From: Diprion similis
Taxonomy: Eukaryota > Arthropoda > Insecta > Hymenoptera > Diprionidae
Assembly (NCBI RefSeq): GCF_021155765.1
Contig: NC_060114.1
Span: 17,307,501-17,371,500, forward strand
Direction of reading: 5' to 3'
Length of the DNA stretch: 64,000 nucleotides
Below, piece by piece: positions 24,285 through 38,340 of the stretch. The translations under genes were made by a program, and so were the position numbers. The notes beneath the pieces were generated by a model that saw nothing but the letters and a program-made list of their open reading frames with translations, had not been told where the DNA came from and ran no database searches. Every line of letters starts with the position of its first letter. The stretch's first letter is position 1.

Positions 24285-25933
24285 TTAGCGTTGAGCTATA
24301 TTTTCAAGAAATTTCTGACTGTCGGCAATAGTTTTTTCCAGACGCTCTTTCGTGGCTGACGAAATTTTTTGCTTCAGCTTCTCGCGGGCGGATGCAATCG
24401 CAGTTTTGTAGCCGGTAACGTTGTGGAATATTTTTATATGCTTATCTCCAGATACCAAAACATGCTCCCCGAGAGCGTCGAAGAGAAGGCCAGTTGCCGG
24501 TCCTGAAATAAAATTAGGATCAAAGTGTTATTACTTTGATATTTCCATTCAATTTGCGACATTTTCATAGCATTTACGCAGCTGGTAACAAAGAAACAAC
24601 GAAAGATGGAAGAACGATATATAAAAATAAAACCAATGAATTTTCTGTATACTAATTCTTAAATTATTGAATACCAAATCACTACAACTCACCGTTGAAA
24701 ATGTCTGTAATCGTGAGATCCAATTCACCGGTCAAAGTAGAAAAGAACGACAATGATGTACCATGTGCGATAACGATAACTTCGGCGTTTGGAGACAGAG
24801 CAAGTCGGGCATTAGAACCTCCAGCCCATGATCCAGTTAACAGGAGACGCGGGGTCTCTCCTTTCTTGTATTCAACTGTGTAATAATTGAGTATCGTCGT
24901 TATAATACTGACAAAAAGTTTTCTAGGTTTAAAAATTAGGTGCGTTTGTATCGAATCATCAAGGTTCGTGTAGAAATTGATTGGAACATGAAGAAATGAG
25001 TGCTCAATCAAGAAGAAAGTAGATGAGCGAGCCTCACTTTTTGTATCGTAAAGGTTGAACGTTCCGTCCTTAGAAACACTTGCTGTGTGACTGGTGTCTG
25101 CGCTGAATCCAAAATCATAAACGCCGGAGTTGTGCCCGCTGAGTTCGAAGGCTCTCGATACTTGCTTGAAGTCTCCTGCCTTTGTGAATTCCACTTCCCA
25201 TACTTTTAGGTCCGGCGCAAAACCTATGAGAACGTTAAATCATGTGACTTAAATACCTGCTTTATGCTGTTTAAACTGTGACTAATAAGATGCTTATATC
25301 ACTGACTTCTCCCAGTTATGGGAGAATTTTCTTGATAAGACATAGTCGGATAAATGGGAAAGGAATAATCTGACCACATGATATTTTAGAACAACGTTAA
25401 GTACCTGATGCGACAATAAAACGACCACACGGAGATATTCGAGCCCGATGCGTTGTCATCAGATAAGTATCGATCGTTGATAGTAGCTGTCCTTTCAAAT
25501 CCCAGACGAGTAACTGCGTTGTATTGCTGCAGGTCATAATGTAACGTCCGTTACATGCTATGTCCATTCCGACAATATCGTCGTTATGTTGCTGAAACAG
25601 AATTGACGAGAGATTTATTAGAACCAATACATATATTTAGTACTAATTATATATGTAAGCTTTTTTTCAAAACAGACTATATTCTGCAAAGACTATGACT
25701 TTTTCTTACCTTTGGGAATTCGATTGCCTTTGTAACTGAAGCTGGGAAGCCGTCAGGTTTTCTTGTGACTTTGTATACTTCAACGGTGTTTGCGATAGCC
25801 TTGTGTATTATGAAAGCCTTGCTGTCCGGTGACCAGCGCAACAGACAGGCATGGTCGTACTCGATGTTGACACGCAACGATTTTCTATCCTTTGATGAAA
25901 GATCCTTCGTGCACCATATCATCACCGTTCTGT
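24285..25933 (-). CDS. TBL2: Transducin beta-like protein 2 (TBL2), 3' coding exons
   Basis: Five minus-strand exons (25933-25710, 25405-25591, 25223-25038, 24875-24693, 24502-24285) join in frame and end at TAA. They encode WD40 repeats with the TBL2-typical segments MIWCTKDL, SPDSKAFII, LLVWDLKGQLLSTI, SPCGRFIVASGFAPDLKVWEV, SGHNSGVYDFGFSAD, VSKDGTF and RLALSPNAE. A charged helical tail follows (ASAREKLKQKI, then KERLEKTIADSQKFLENIAQR). TBL2 is an ER-membrane WD protein reported to bind PERK during ER stress. The first exon here starts in phase 1 with RTVMIW and lacks the preceding repeat; that piece is at 57276-57067, giving an intron of about 31.1 kb. The assembled part is about 401 aa against about 447 in human, so roughly 40 N-terminal residues, including the expected membrane anchor, are missing. 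AATAAA overlaps the stop region (24285-24280). Confidence 0.88.
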
Positions 25934-27546
25934 CTGTAAAATTAAGATTGAAGTTAAATTAGCAGAGAATTTTTCCTTCCAACTTACATAACGTTGTTCT
26001 TACTCGTTGGATTAATTCAACGTTACAGTAGTTCACTCAATTGGACTGCATTGATGAATTGCACCCATCTCTCAGCTGGTGAAATGAATAACAATAGGAT
26101 ATTTTCAACGGTGGCAAAGTGATGGAGAAAGTAAAGAAACGTAGAGGAGTTTGAAAAATGTAATAATAGTTTAAAGAAAATCAGTCAAAAATCGATGAAT
26201 AAATTTTAAGCCAAATATATACGTATCAATGGATATATTGTACTTGTTAATGAACAAAACAATATTCGCCTACTGATTTCAATAGGATGAAAAAATAATA
26301 AATCCCTTGGCTACATAATTGATTAGTCTATTTATATTTTAGATTATAATATAATACATGCGCCGCTTGGACAGAATAACATGTGTGATTCAATCACTAT
26401 TATTAACTGGTATCATGTTGGATTTACGAAACGATATTTAAATTGGCAGAATATTCAACCGCAAACATCGAAGCGGGAAATTCCAAATTTCATTCACAAA
26501 TTAATTTTATTTCGGGTCGTCTTTGTTATGCTCAAAATAGAAAACATAACGCGAAGCAAACCACTGTCATTTCATACTTCAGGAGGTGAAAGAGAAAAGA
26601 TAAATCAATGAAGACATACGAATGGACACGTTGTATGAGACACACAAGGATATCTTACAATATGATCACAATTCGTATTCTAAATTGCGTATAATTGGCA
26701 TAATAGACGCTGTCAAATCGTCGTTTGATTTAACTAAAAACCAAAGTGTCAGCAATATGAATTCAACTAATTATTTCAATTACCCATAAGTGTAGAAGAA
26801 AGAAGATTGAAAAAAACCATGCATTAAGGTGTATATCACTCTACCAATAAATTTATTTGGTACGATTCTGAATATCTTATTTGTTACAGATTTTTACTGC
26901 CTGATTTTCTAAAATATGTGTAAAACAATGCAGGGATGCCAAAAAAAAAAAAGAAAAAATACATCATTTCGTTCAGACGTGCTATCGAGACGTGTTATAT
27001 AATCTTAAGTTAATGTAATCTTGCAATTTCCGATCAATGATATGTCGGTTTTTGATCGCATAAAAATATTTAATCAATCAGTTAAATTCATGTAGGTAGC
27101 GAATAATACAAACAGCATAATCAGTCCCAGGGTCGGGCATATTTTTGATATGTTTCTGGCGTGTAACCTTAGACCAATTAGGTAAAGACGTGAAACCACT
27201 GACGTAAGCCAAAGGCAAGGTGGCAGTGTGCACTAACAACAGTAGCCAGATTCCTAACAATTCAGATGGACTGAATTTTAGGAGCAATTTTTCCGCAAAC
27301 TTGACCCTTACTCATCCGTCTATTTGTATTAGCTAACTAACGGTAGCAGAAAGTGAAGGTGCCAAATATCAACCTCGATTAAAGTTGGCAGAAAAAATTG
27401 CCCAGATTTTGGCCAACAAAAAGTCGCAGTTGAAACAAACAAACAAAAAAAAAAAAAAAATGAAACACCAGAAACTACGCCTCTCCCCGCTAGTGTTTAC
27501 GAGATAACAAATTCGAATAACGTATTATATGTGCCTAAGTATTTTG
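25934..27546. other. TBL2 intron segment and capping-enzyme 3' flank
   Basis: AT-rich sequence holding the 3'UTR of the capping enzyme and the 3' end of the long TBL2 intron. Only the weak ORF at 27078-27329 was noted. Confidence 0.5.
27078..27329 (-). other. Short ORF with hydrophobic segment downstream of the capping enzyme
   Basis: A minus-strand open frame without an ATG reads SELLGIWLLLLVHTATLPLA, then SGFTSLPNWSKVTRQ, and stops at 27078. It lies about 220 bp past the capping enzyme stop and may be in its 3'UTR. Not recognised. Confidence 0.12.
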
Positions 27547-29590
27547 TCATCTGTGTCTCTTGTTCGGCGGAGGCATTAGATCTGCATCATCCTGAGGGAA
27601 CCTATGCCTCTTTATGAAGTCGAATAAGCGTTCGGTCGTAACTGGATTTTGAATGCTCTGACACACGGCTTGAGCAGTCTTGTAGGAGTTGGGAAACGAC
27701 TTGTCAGTTCTCTCCCTCATGAATACCCATTGGCCATTTTCAAAATTGCACTCTATGATCTTGTTATTCATCTCTCTAATTGACTTAGTAACTTTCATGA
27801 GTGCGAAGGGTACGTCTGTTCCGCCGACGAACAGATGGCCTACTTTTCTGGGCAGAATTCCCTCTCCCGATTCGGTTGTGATTTTCAATTTAAAGTCTAC
27901 AGAATTCATTGATAACGGCTTCCACTTAAGAACCTCCGGACTTTGTCCAGGTACGTAGGGCTCCTTTGCTGGCTGAAATATAAGTCCGTCTGGTTCGTGG
28001 CCCAGCTGCTTGGCAAATTTCTCGCTCAACAAACTCGGAGCCTGTGTCACGTCCCAAAACTGCTTTAGCCTGACGGAAAAAGGTTCACGCTCTCTGCGTA
28101 GTCTTCCTTCTGTCAGTGCCCTGTATCGTCCAGCCATTATTTCCTTCTCTATGATGTTATAACGATCTGGATAAAAGGATAACTTGCTGACGTCTGCGTC
28201 GTCGTAAGTAACCACATCGTAGGCGAGATACCTCGGATACTCCTTGCCGTCGACTCTGTCGATCACCATTTCCTGGAATGATACGTAAACTAGATTTCAA
28301 GCGATTCGATAGTTGGCAAAGAGTTGAGGACGAAAAATTTCACTAGTTTTACAACTGGATCACAGCGATTATACTTTACACTATGAGATTTATCCCGTTT
28401 AAGGTGAATGAATAGCGAATAAATAAAGTTTTGTTTCGGACGAGGTGTAAGGAATCATTGGTTACTCACTCCGTCCAGAAGAGTGTCCCTGAGAAGTCTG
28501 TTATTGTCTCTGTGGTGCGGAAAAGTAAGTCCGTCGACTTGAAAGATGGAGTTATCTCTGTCGACGAAGAATACCTCGCCATTGCTTTGTATCAGCATCA
28601 TGTACCTGGATAAATATACAACGATAATATAATGGGAAGCGGCGAAGAACAGGAATAACCGTCTAACCTGGTGCCATCAGCCTTCCAAGATACTCTGTAC
28701 GGTTTAGAATGGAGCAGTTTGATGTTTTCAGTGTCCATAGAGACGGGCTGAGATCCAGGGAAGCCTGACGCTTCCCAGCCACACATCTCCTGGACTTTCT
28801 GCTGAATTTCGGACAACTTTGGCTGCTCGGCAAGTGGCCTAACGCCAGGAACGCCAGCCATGAATGTTGGATCTTTGTGCTTGTGCTCTCGTTTCCGTTT
28901 TTTTCCTGACCCTTTGCTGTTTGCGTTAGAATCAGCACTCGGCCCCTCGTCTCTGTCTTCTCCTTCGCTGTCGTCGTACTCCAGGCACCATGCAGGGCGA
29001 GCGGGAGGCGAAGGAGCATCCTCTATGTCGTCGTACCTTCGGAAAAGCTCCCTGATATAATCACCCTTGTATATACCAGGGGGTCGGGCAGTGGCAAATT
29101 CTGCGAGGCCAGCGTCGACGCTTGTACCATCATTTTCTACTAGATAGCTTATTATGAGGAACCCGGTTCTATTGAACCCGTGTGTGCAATGAACACCGAC
29201 AATCTCGAGCGGGTTGTGGGCAATAAAGTTCTTGCAGACCCGAGCAAAGGTCTGTGATTGCTCCTCGGATGGCGTCTCGCCGTGTCCTCTGCACGGAAGC
29301 TTCAGGTAGCGACATCCGTTTGCTTCGACTTCACGTTTGTCGTAGAATCTTGAGGTGTTAGTCAGGTCTATCCACAGACCTAACTTTACTTTCTGGCTTC
29401 TAAGCGAAGCGAATAGCATATCTATGGAGAAACGACATTCTTCCGGCACCTGTTCGTCGAAACGACCCGAAAGTGGCGTTTTGAAGGCCAGAAACTTGTT
29501 CTGTATCAGTTTCACCGCCTTTCTAGGACAGTGCAACCACCTTTGCGGTATTGGGCCAGGATCTCCTCTGCCGTCGTTTCTGTTCGACAT
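27547..29590 (-). CDS. mRNA-cap: mRNA capping enzyme (RNA triphosphatase-guanylyltransferase)
   Basis: Three exons, 29590-28668, 28605-28470 and 28272-27547, give 594 aa, close to the 597 aa of the human enzyme. The N-terminal domain (about 1-215) is the cysteine-phosphatase-type RNA 5'-triphosphatase, with the P-loop HCTHGFNRTG at 134-143 and catalytic Cys135. An acidic then Lys-rich linker follows (about 200-245). The guanylyltransferase has nucleophile motif KADGTR (Lys303), split by an intron at AG|G, then VFFVDRDN, LLDGEMV, DGLIFQP and VLKWKP, followed by an OB-fold-like end. It adds the GMP cap to nascent RNA polymerase II transcripts in the nucleus. The ATG is the first codon of its exon (acceptor TTGTTCAG|ATG). 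A 5'UTR exon ending at a GTGAGT donor near 29776 is likely. The gene is nested in the long TBL2 intron, on the same strand. Confidence 0.93.
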
Positions 29591-32500
29591 CTGAACAACA
29601 ATGACAATCACATTACTCTCTTTTATTCTGAACAACGAGCATGAAAGAAAAGGGCTGTGTGACAAAAGGGTAAAAAGAATCTGGAAGCTGATTGACCGAT
29701 TAGCCGAACCAAATGCGAACTCCACACTACAGCCGATATCAAAATGAAATGTATTGCCATAAGGTTAAACTCACCTTTCACGAACGGTGTTGTTACGACG
29801 TTGAAAATATCTCGCCACTGTGGGATCAACACAAGCTTCACATAACCTGATTTCGCTCAGTATGCCGTTCGTCCGATTTATGACGGAGAAGCTCGATCCC
29901 CGGAGGTTAGGTCGACGTGCCGAATAATTTCCCTGCAGCTTTTAAAATGAGCGTCGATAGCCGCGGCACTTTAGAAATCTAACATCTCACGCACATATCA
30001 ATCGATGTTTGATTTCGACGATTTCAATAAGGCGAGAGAACTGACAAGATGTAGACTTGACAGCGGAAGAAGACGGCGGCCATTGCGTCCTCTATGGCCA
30101 TTGATCGGAAATGCGGTAGAGTGCCAGCTTGAATCTTTTTTCCAACATACGCAATATAACTGTATAGTTGGACGATAGAAGGCGTTCGGTTTCTGGGATA
30201 ACGTCGTAATATTATTTATTTTAAGTTCATACATTGCGTAAACGGTTACGAGATGAACATTGCAGATGTGGTAACGTGTTGATTCTAATTCTAACGCATT
30301 TTACGTTTAGACGCTTACGGCTGCTTGCGACTAACCATGCTATCTATACACTTTTTTATAATGTTGATGCGAAGGACGATAGGTGGCGGGCTGTATCGCT
30401 ACATATTAATTCGAATCACGTGAAAATTCAAATTCTAATGTTTTAATGCCGCGGTGTTTACAATTTCCGTAAGAAAGAATCAGATTAGACGTAAAACTGA
30501 AGAAAATATTATTTTGGTCAAAACCATATTTATAGCAAAACTGTAATTAGTTTTATTTATTGAAATTGACGTTATCAGCATTGTCACTCTATAAAGTTTT
30601 TGCCACCTTTTCGTTTCGTCCATCCTTTCGCGTACACGGAGTGACGTAAAAGTCACGATCTGTGTGAAATCGTGCAATGAACAGTTTTTGCTAGTTACAG
30701 ACTGAATTGATGTCGCTGATACTGAGCTGAACCAATGCAAGCTGACCTCTAATTATAACGCGTACAGAAACTCAATTATCTACGTTCAATGACAAAAAAC
30801 TGTATAACAAGTGCAAATAATATGTACCGCAGGGTTCGTTCTCCGCAAAAAGAAAACCGTGTCACGGAGCTGAGGAAAAGATGATAAGTAACGAAAGTAA
30901 ATAGAAAATCACGATTGTTACGCAATATGACGACACACCGTTTGCTCAGCAATACGCGATGATAAATAAGTGTATCGAGTCAGTTTATTCGATAATTATA
31001 TTATGTAAACATTCCTCTTATCGAATCGGTCGTGGAATGATCCAGAATGCAGATCTTACCATTTTGCAGACTCGGCGTACGAAGGATGTAAGGAAACGAA
31101 TGTACACTGTTAAAAAAAGAAGCTGGACTGCTGCAAGGCTGGTGCTAATAAACGCGACAAAGAACCTGTCCTTACTAGCAACATAATTTTGTCGGGATCA
31201 CGCCAAGACTGCTAATGACAATGTAATCACTGACACGGAGGCGAGCTAAGGACGAAAAAAAAATAATAATAAAATATCAGATCTCTGTATCCAAAAAATT
31301 ATTTCCACCTTTTAATGCGCGAGTTATGCAGCATAATGATACATCTTAATGATCCAAGAGAAACATCGAATACGTAACAAATTACACGGTTAAGTGTATG
31401 ACCCCGCTTAAAAAACATCCTCAAGATTTAATGCGAGAACTGAGTATTATGTTGGATTACTCGGTTCCGATACCCACGCCAAAATATCCAAAAATGTTCA
31501 CATAATTAAAAAAATGTCTCATTCATATTCACACTCCATAACAGCTATTGTCGGTGATATATTGGTGACAGTAAATGAACAAACGCTGGAATATCAGTTG
31601 CCTGTTGTTTGTAAAATTGTATGAAAAACCAAGTAATTCGAATGAGCAGATATTCTATCAAAACATAATTCGAGAGGTATTAGGTAGACGTTCCAGCATG
31701 ATAAGAGCACATTTTGCCTTACGCGAATAACTTTCCTCTTTTTCACTTGCTGCCACTTGGAGAGTTGTGTAAACAATTACGTGGGTCCAGTGCCTTTAGT
31801 AAACTTACACGTGTCTGTTTTGCACTAGTGATTAATTTTTGAAAGATTTTGAATAAGCTTACATGCAGCGGAACATGTTAAGTACAGAAATTAAATTTTT
31901 CTCATTCGTTACACCTTTTTTTCGTATTTCAACATTTGCCCACAGTTTTTACACTATTTGCACACGTTCTCGCGTATTTCGAGCCGTTATTAGGAAAAAT
32001 AAAAAATATTTGACCGTGGAGCGCACTGAGACTGATTCGTCCCTGGGAAGAGACTAATAGCTTAGTCAGCTACCTTCGGCTTCGTATTAAATTAGGAATT
32101 ACAGAGATAAATAGAAAAGTTATGCAGCAATCCAATTGTCAGGGTGATAATCTGAAGTTTGAAACAATTGATGGTTTTAATGGGATATTCAATCACTCCA
32201 TACGCCCTGAATGGATTAGCGAAAGGATTTCTTTTATTTTGAATAAAGCCATTTAGCCCAGATTCATGCTTCATTAGAGAAGAGAATTGACGGAGAGTGG
32301 ATACTTTGGCGTGTGACACCCCGCAGAGCACGAAACGCTATATCCTCTATATGTGACCAAGTTATTAATAAGCATCCACGTATACGACATCCGAGCGTAT
32401 AACGAAACAAAGTTTGTTGGCATTATGTATGCCTAAGCTTCGAGCTTTCGACACAGGGATTCGACATCATACTTCTATACATATATAGGCATGTGTGAGG

Positions 32501-34059
32501 ATAAGCGAAAATTTGCTATCGATCATCCTGCGCCACGTTCTAATTGTAAGTCGGACAAAACCATTTATTCGCATTTATAAGTTCCGCTTTTCTTTATGTC
32601 GAGATGAAAAATAACAAATATTCATTTGATAAGAGGGAAAATTTATTTCAATATAAGTCAGCTTATTATATCCTACTACGTATTATTTTTTTGTTCTTTC
32701 CTTGTCAAGCGTGTATAGATATGCAAGTACACGTATACTACGTAGCATATGCGATATTGTAAACTGGATATATGTATACACGTGTCTTCATCTTGTGACT
32801 TGTCACCTCGACGTACGTATAAGGCAGGTACGTATATAATTACATACATGTATGTACGATGTACCGCGATCATAATATTATTTCAGACATGTTTGTGGCT
32901 GATAAATGAGCGTTTTTAGTCTTTTAAGCCGCAGGTAGGTACACGTACAGGCGTGTAGGTACAACGATACCTGCGTACGGCAAAGTTTTGCGAAGGTCAC
33001 ATCTAAAAACTGCCCATACCACAATAACAAACAGGTTTGTTTGCGTTTCTTAGCCGTTTATGGACACTGTATATGAATTTGTCAACCGCTATAGAATTAC
33101 GAAAATTTTTAAGTAGGGTATACGACAGAAGCACGTGCGTGCCGGCGAAGCTGCACAACGGCTCGATTGAACGCCACTCATTGTATATGTTGCAACAAGT
33201 GCACAAGCCAGTCAATTCGAAGCCTGGCTTGTCACAACAATTTCGCTGTCATAGCTAGATGCATAAATAATCCTTTGTACACAATGTTCGCTTCTTTTGT
33301 CGGTCAATTTACGATATAGATTCACACGATGCTAGTATCGCAAAAAACAACGGTTAATCATCACGCGTCCATTCTTTTACAATCGGATATTAGGTTTAAG
33401 GGCGTGCCCTGGTCGATTTCAATGCTGATGTATGTTGGAAAATGTCCTCGTGACGTCAAAGTCTGGTTCTCGGCGCCATTTTAACACCACATAACCTAAG
33501 TTCTTAATTTTAATGGAGGAAAAATCGTAATTATTAGGATTTCAAATTACTCATGTCACATAAATCAATTAAGCATTATCAATAATATACCTTTTCTATC
33601 ATCCACACGCGGAAAAAACACGGTCAACGGTTATATGTCAACCTGGTTGCACTAGTTACATTTTGTTCTACCGAATGAGGCATTGCAAAGTGACAATCCC
33701 AATATCTCCAAACATCGAAGTCCACGTATCTCAAACGTAAACGCAAGCGCTTAACAGTCCCATTCTAAATGTAATGCTGAACAAAAAAATACTCAAATAC
33801 ATTTTCATTTGACGCAAAATTAAAGAAACGGCACGAATACCACGTATTCGCCATTACGATTTCGTAGAATCCGTGTCGTTTGTTTATTTCTGTGCGTTAA
33901 ATGAAAATGCATTGTAGTGCATTGTGTTCAGAATTGCGTATAGAATGGGGCTGTTAAGCCCTTTTTCGCGATTAAGATAAGTGGACTTCGGTATTTGGAG
34001 ATGTACACCACATCATCGAAATTGACTAGGGCACCCCCTTAATGCAATAACGATAAACT

Positions 34060-34900
34060 TCATTTTTATCACACGTGCATAGAAAGTCGGGCTTTGCGTA
34101 GCAGTTCAGCGGGACAAAAGTGGCCAATTTCATTTCGGTGTTGCAAAGATAAGTTCGCGCAGGCGCAGTTCACGATTGCTTGATTTTCGTCCCTAGGGAG
34201 AAGAAATTGGCGACTGACGTCCCGCAAAATTGCCACGCAAATCCCGACCACTTTTCATTCACTTGTTAATCTTGTTAAAAAAAAACTATCGTGTATGACT
34301 CGAGCCAAAAGTTGGCGATTGCGACGTGTGCGAAGTTTGCGCCTGAGCGAATCGAGGGCGGCAGCATAGAGTATACATGGTGTGTCTAGAACTCCCAAGA
34401 CACGCCCCTTTTTTGAGGTTAAACCCTTTAAGTGAGATGTGTACCAAATGGAAAAAAATCCCTATATTGTTAGGGAATTATTTTACTGGCGGACGCTACC
34501 CTGCACGGTAATGCCGTCATATATAGTTGTGGTGTTAGTTATTTAAAGTCCCGCTCACTTTTTCCCCACGCAAATTCAACGTTACAACAATTAATCACCA
34601 CTGATCTTGGGTATTTTGGGGCTGTTGGTACACATCTTACTCAAGTCCAGTCTAGCGTGAGAGAGAAACTTTTTTCGAGAAAAAAGCTGCACTCCTAGGC
34701 TCACCGTGTATACTCACACCACGGGCGGCAGTCACACTCGTCGCAATTGCCAAATTTCGTCCCTTGTCACACAATGTACCATTGAAGCTCGTATTGCATC
34801 AGCGACTATGAGTGAACATTCGAACGCGACAAAGTCTCACGAGGAACTTTCAATAACTCGTGTACCACGTGTTACACAATGGTCATGCGAATCTAATTAT
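34060..34900. repeat. Dispersed repetitive block
   Basis: The segment CCCTAGGGAGAAGAAATTG near 34190 recurs near 60690, in both places followed by CCCGCAAA. CGTCCCTTGTCACACAA near 34759 recurs near 63105. Inverted words GGCGATTGCGACG (near 34313) and CGTCGCAATTGCC (near 34739) bracket part of it. These look like fragments of one or more repeat families. Confidence 0.45.
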
Positions 34901-35787
34901 TGTTAGGTAAACTATGGAGTATGTTTCAAGCCAGGGTGTTCAGCGATATCATCATTCAAAATTCCCGTACATTCGTATTCTATTTCTATGGCGTTTGTAC
35001 GTTATCATTATATAAATAACATTGGATACCGTCACATTCAACGATGTTTAGAATTAATGAATTCGGGTGAAGTGAAAAATGTCGAAAAATGAGAAAATAA
35101 AATGGTCACAATGTCGAATTTTCAAATAGCCGAAAATGTATGTCATAGAATTTCAACACGTAGAAAGCCGAAGTACAGAAAAGTCAAAATGAAAGATAAA
35201 ATATACAAAATCACAATATAAAATAGTCACAATGCTAATGTATTTTTATTCGCTGTGATAATTTTATATTACAGCTCTCTACATTTTAACCTTTCTACAT
35301 TCTGGCTTCTCTATGTATTTTAAAAATTCTTACATTGCAGCAATACCGAGGAGAAATATTTATTTTAAAAAATCCGTTTATCACCGGATGAATATATCAA
35401 TGTGCAATTTCACAATCAGCGCGAATTCCCGGTTGCTGTGGGGAATTCCCGTATAATTTCCGTATTGTCAAGAGCACTTTATAATTCCCGTATAATTTCC
35501 GGCAAGATTTCCGGTTTTCCAGGGATTCCCAATTCCTGGAAACTCTGCACGCGTAACATCGAAAGGCTCGAATCGCTTATGACCCACGTAACCTATACGT
35601 AGAAGGTAAGAAACGATTTCGAATTTTCGAATTTTCCTGCACATCCGGAAATTCGTCAAACCATAAAAATAAAATCAGTTGTAGATCGTTCGTCGTTGTC
35701 ATCTGCTACAACGTCTCGGGTGTTACGACAATAACAACCGTTCGATCATTGCTATTCTCGTCCGAAATTTGTCAAATATTTGCGTTG

Positions 35788-36081
35788 TCAAAATTCACGG
35801 ATGTATTGTGAATATTCGCGAATCGACGGGCGAAAATTATTGACCGATAAGATTCGATCACTTGCGACGTTGTGCCTCTGCATTTGGCCGATTCTAAAAT
35901 AAGCCACTGTTGTCACTGCACCGGCGACACAACCGACCGCAGCGAAGGTGACGAAAATAAATTCTAAACGACATTCGGTATAGGTTAACGACGATTCCTG
36001 AGCTAGAATTTTCAATCTCAAAGTAACGAATTTACTTCCTGCGTAAGCGGAGACATCGAATAAATAACATTGGTTGTTTTC
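35788..36081 (-). other. Exon-like ORF with one hydrophobic segment, unrecognised
   Basis: A 98-codon minus-strand stretch follows an AG acceptor (ATACATAG) and ends at TGA. It reads ENNQCYLFDVSAYAGS at the start and has a segment of about 22 hydrophobic residues (FIFVTFAAVGCVAGAVTTVAY) near residue 50, then a polar tail. No Met start and no homologue were recognised. It could be a terminal exon of an unseen gene, a decayed one, or chance. Confidence 0.2.
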
Positions 36082-37530
36082 CTATGTATACATAACCGAT
36101 TTGCCTTGCATAATGGGTATAAATAAACGTAGTAGCGACCACAACCGCAAAACTGTTGTTCGACCGGGCTGAGGTGGAGAAGGGGTGTTTTTGTAACGAG
36201 CTGTGACGTCGAAAACGGGCGTTATCTATTGCCATAGAAGGCAAAACACGGTATTATAAAATGCTCGGAATTCTCATGATCGCTCAGCGACGGCATCATC
36301 CTTGAACACACCTTATCACACCATTCATACAATTGCACCTAGTCTGTTTCTTTGAATAGAATCGGAGCCAACCTCGCCCAAAGAATCTGGTATTTTCATT
36401 CACGAAGATGTCTACGACGATGAAAACAGAAAAAAAAGAATAGCGAATAAATACAGCGCTGAGACTGAGAGACGTAAACAGCGGCGCTCACGTGTAGATA
36501 TATATGTATAATTAATATCTACACAGCGAGGTTCAAAATGAATATCTGTCCACAGATCCTGTAGATATTTGTTACTAGTTTTATCTGTAGGCTGTTAACC
36601 TCCTTTTTATATCAGTCAGTTGTTTATTAGCGGAGATTCAAACGCAACCGAAGTAATTTTTTCGGTTTGATCCGCTAGATTAAATGTGACGTCAGTGGAA
36701 GGGTGCATTAAATTTTTTATTACATTATCAAGCTGTTGGACTGAAGATACGTAATTCTTACGTTATCGTTATATCCGTCTCAAGTTAGGTTCACGATATT
36801 CTTACATCTTTCAATCCAAGTTCCAGTTATCTTGACCCGTTTTTCGGAACGCGTGCCTAAAAAAGGTACATGCAAAGGATTTCCGATAATATGGATGATA
36901 GCCATCGAAAGGAATAAATGGAACAGATTTTTAACGGCGGGATTCCTACGTCTGATTCACGTTTCCGAGGCAGAAAGGTGACTTTGCCGAGCACGAAGTG
37001 CGAAGAGAAAGCCTTACGGTGAACACTGACGTATAATGTACGCCCCCTACGCGTCTGCGAGAAAACGCGAGCTCAGCACACCTATGAGGATAAGACTGAG
37101 CATGTGTGGGATAAGAAAGTAGTCGCCTGGCAAAAAGAGCTGAAATTTTCTCCGCGAATCTTTATTCCGGCTGTTGTCGGTGGTCCCGTTTCGACTTCCA
37201 CTCGTCCCTTACTGTACCGGATCAGCCGACGTGCAGATATTATCATCTTGTACGTAGCTTGGTCAAAGTTTAGCAAAAAAGAAAAACAGAAAATACGGCG
37301 TATGGAACGCTGTGTTTAACAATTATGCGAAGATAATACACAGGCAGAAAAAAAAAACTGATTTAGTATTTAGTAAACGTATACGTATATTTTTTTTCTT
37401 CTTTAACAGCTTCTTTTTGTAGCTCAACTAACCCAGATAATTATTATACTCCGTAAAAAGACAGGCGATTTAATATCCGGTCAACCGTGGTGAAACTTGT
37501 GCAGTGATATATCTATATACGAATACATGT

Positions 37531-37567
37531 GTGTATATATGTATATATATATATATATATGTATATA
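37531..37567. repeat. (AT)n microsatellite
   Basis: A dinucleotide AT run with a few G interruptions. Confidence 0.85.
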
Positions 37568-38340
37568 CGTAATATGCGAATGCAAAGGAAATAACTTGAG
37601 CTGTTCGTAAAGAACCGCGAAGTGACATTTTTATTTTCACTTTGTTTTTTTTTCAGTACCTGCTAGAAAGTTAATGTTTACTGATTTCATGCATACATGT
37701 ATGTATTTGATTTTACCGTTTAGCCGATGGTCCATCGTCGTGATGCATTTTTTTTCTCCTTCATTATATAGTTGTTGTTGTTATTTTTCTCGCGTTCTGA
37801 GCAAACAAGCTACGATCACCTGAAGTTTCAAAGAGGTATGGCGACTACGCGGTGTATTCTCTATATAGCAGATTTGAATATGGAACGGCGATGAATAATA
37901 GTGATAATAGTAAATAAAAAAGAGAACTATCTTTATGATTGTTTCGAGACACAGCGAGCAGCAGCGACGACCTCGTCGTTGCGTTCTGGCGAATGAGAAA
38001 AGGCTTCGAGGTGCGCCTTGGCAATATTAATTACTGCTTTTTATCGTTAGAGTTCTAATGCTTGGACGCGAGAGACACCCGCGTTGCTGCTCTCGCAACG
38101 TGCAGGAAGCGAACCTTATTACCTCGGTCGACAACGAACGGAAAAGCTTTTATAGTCACTACGTGAGTGATTTTTAAAATTATTAGTAACCCTGTGCCTG
38201 TTTTCGCCGAGGTGAATATACAGCCAAATCCAGACGTGCAAAGTGCGTTATGTGCACAAGCCGCAATCGCTCAGATGGTAATCGGTTGCGGAAACACCTT
38301 CCGCTTTTGATTTGCGCGGGGCCGTCGGAGAACCGCTGCG

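Noticed and set aside
38251..38300. tRNA-like stretch (GCTCAGATGGTAATCGG)
   Set aside because: There is no matching B box or cloverleaf, so it is not called as a tRNA.
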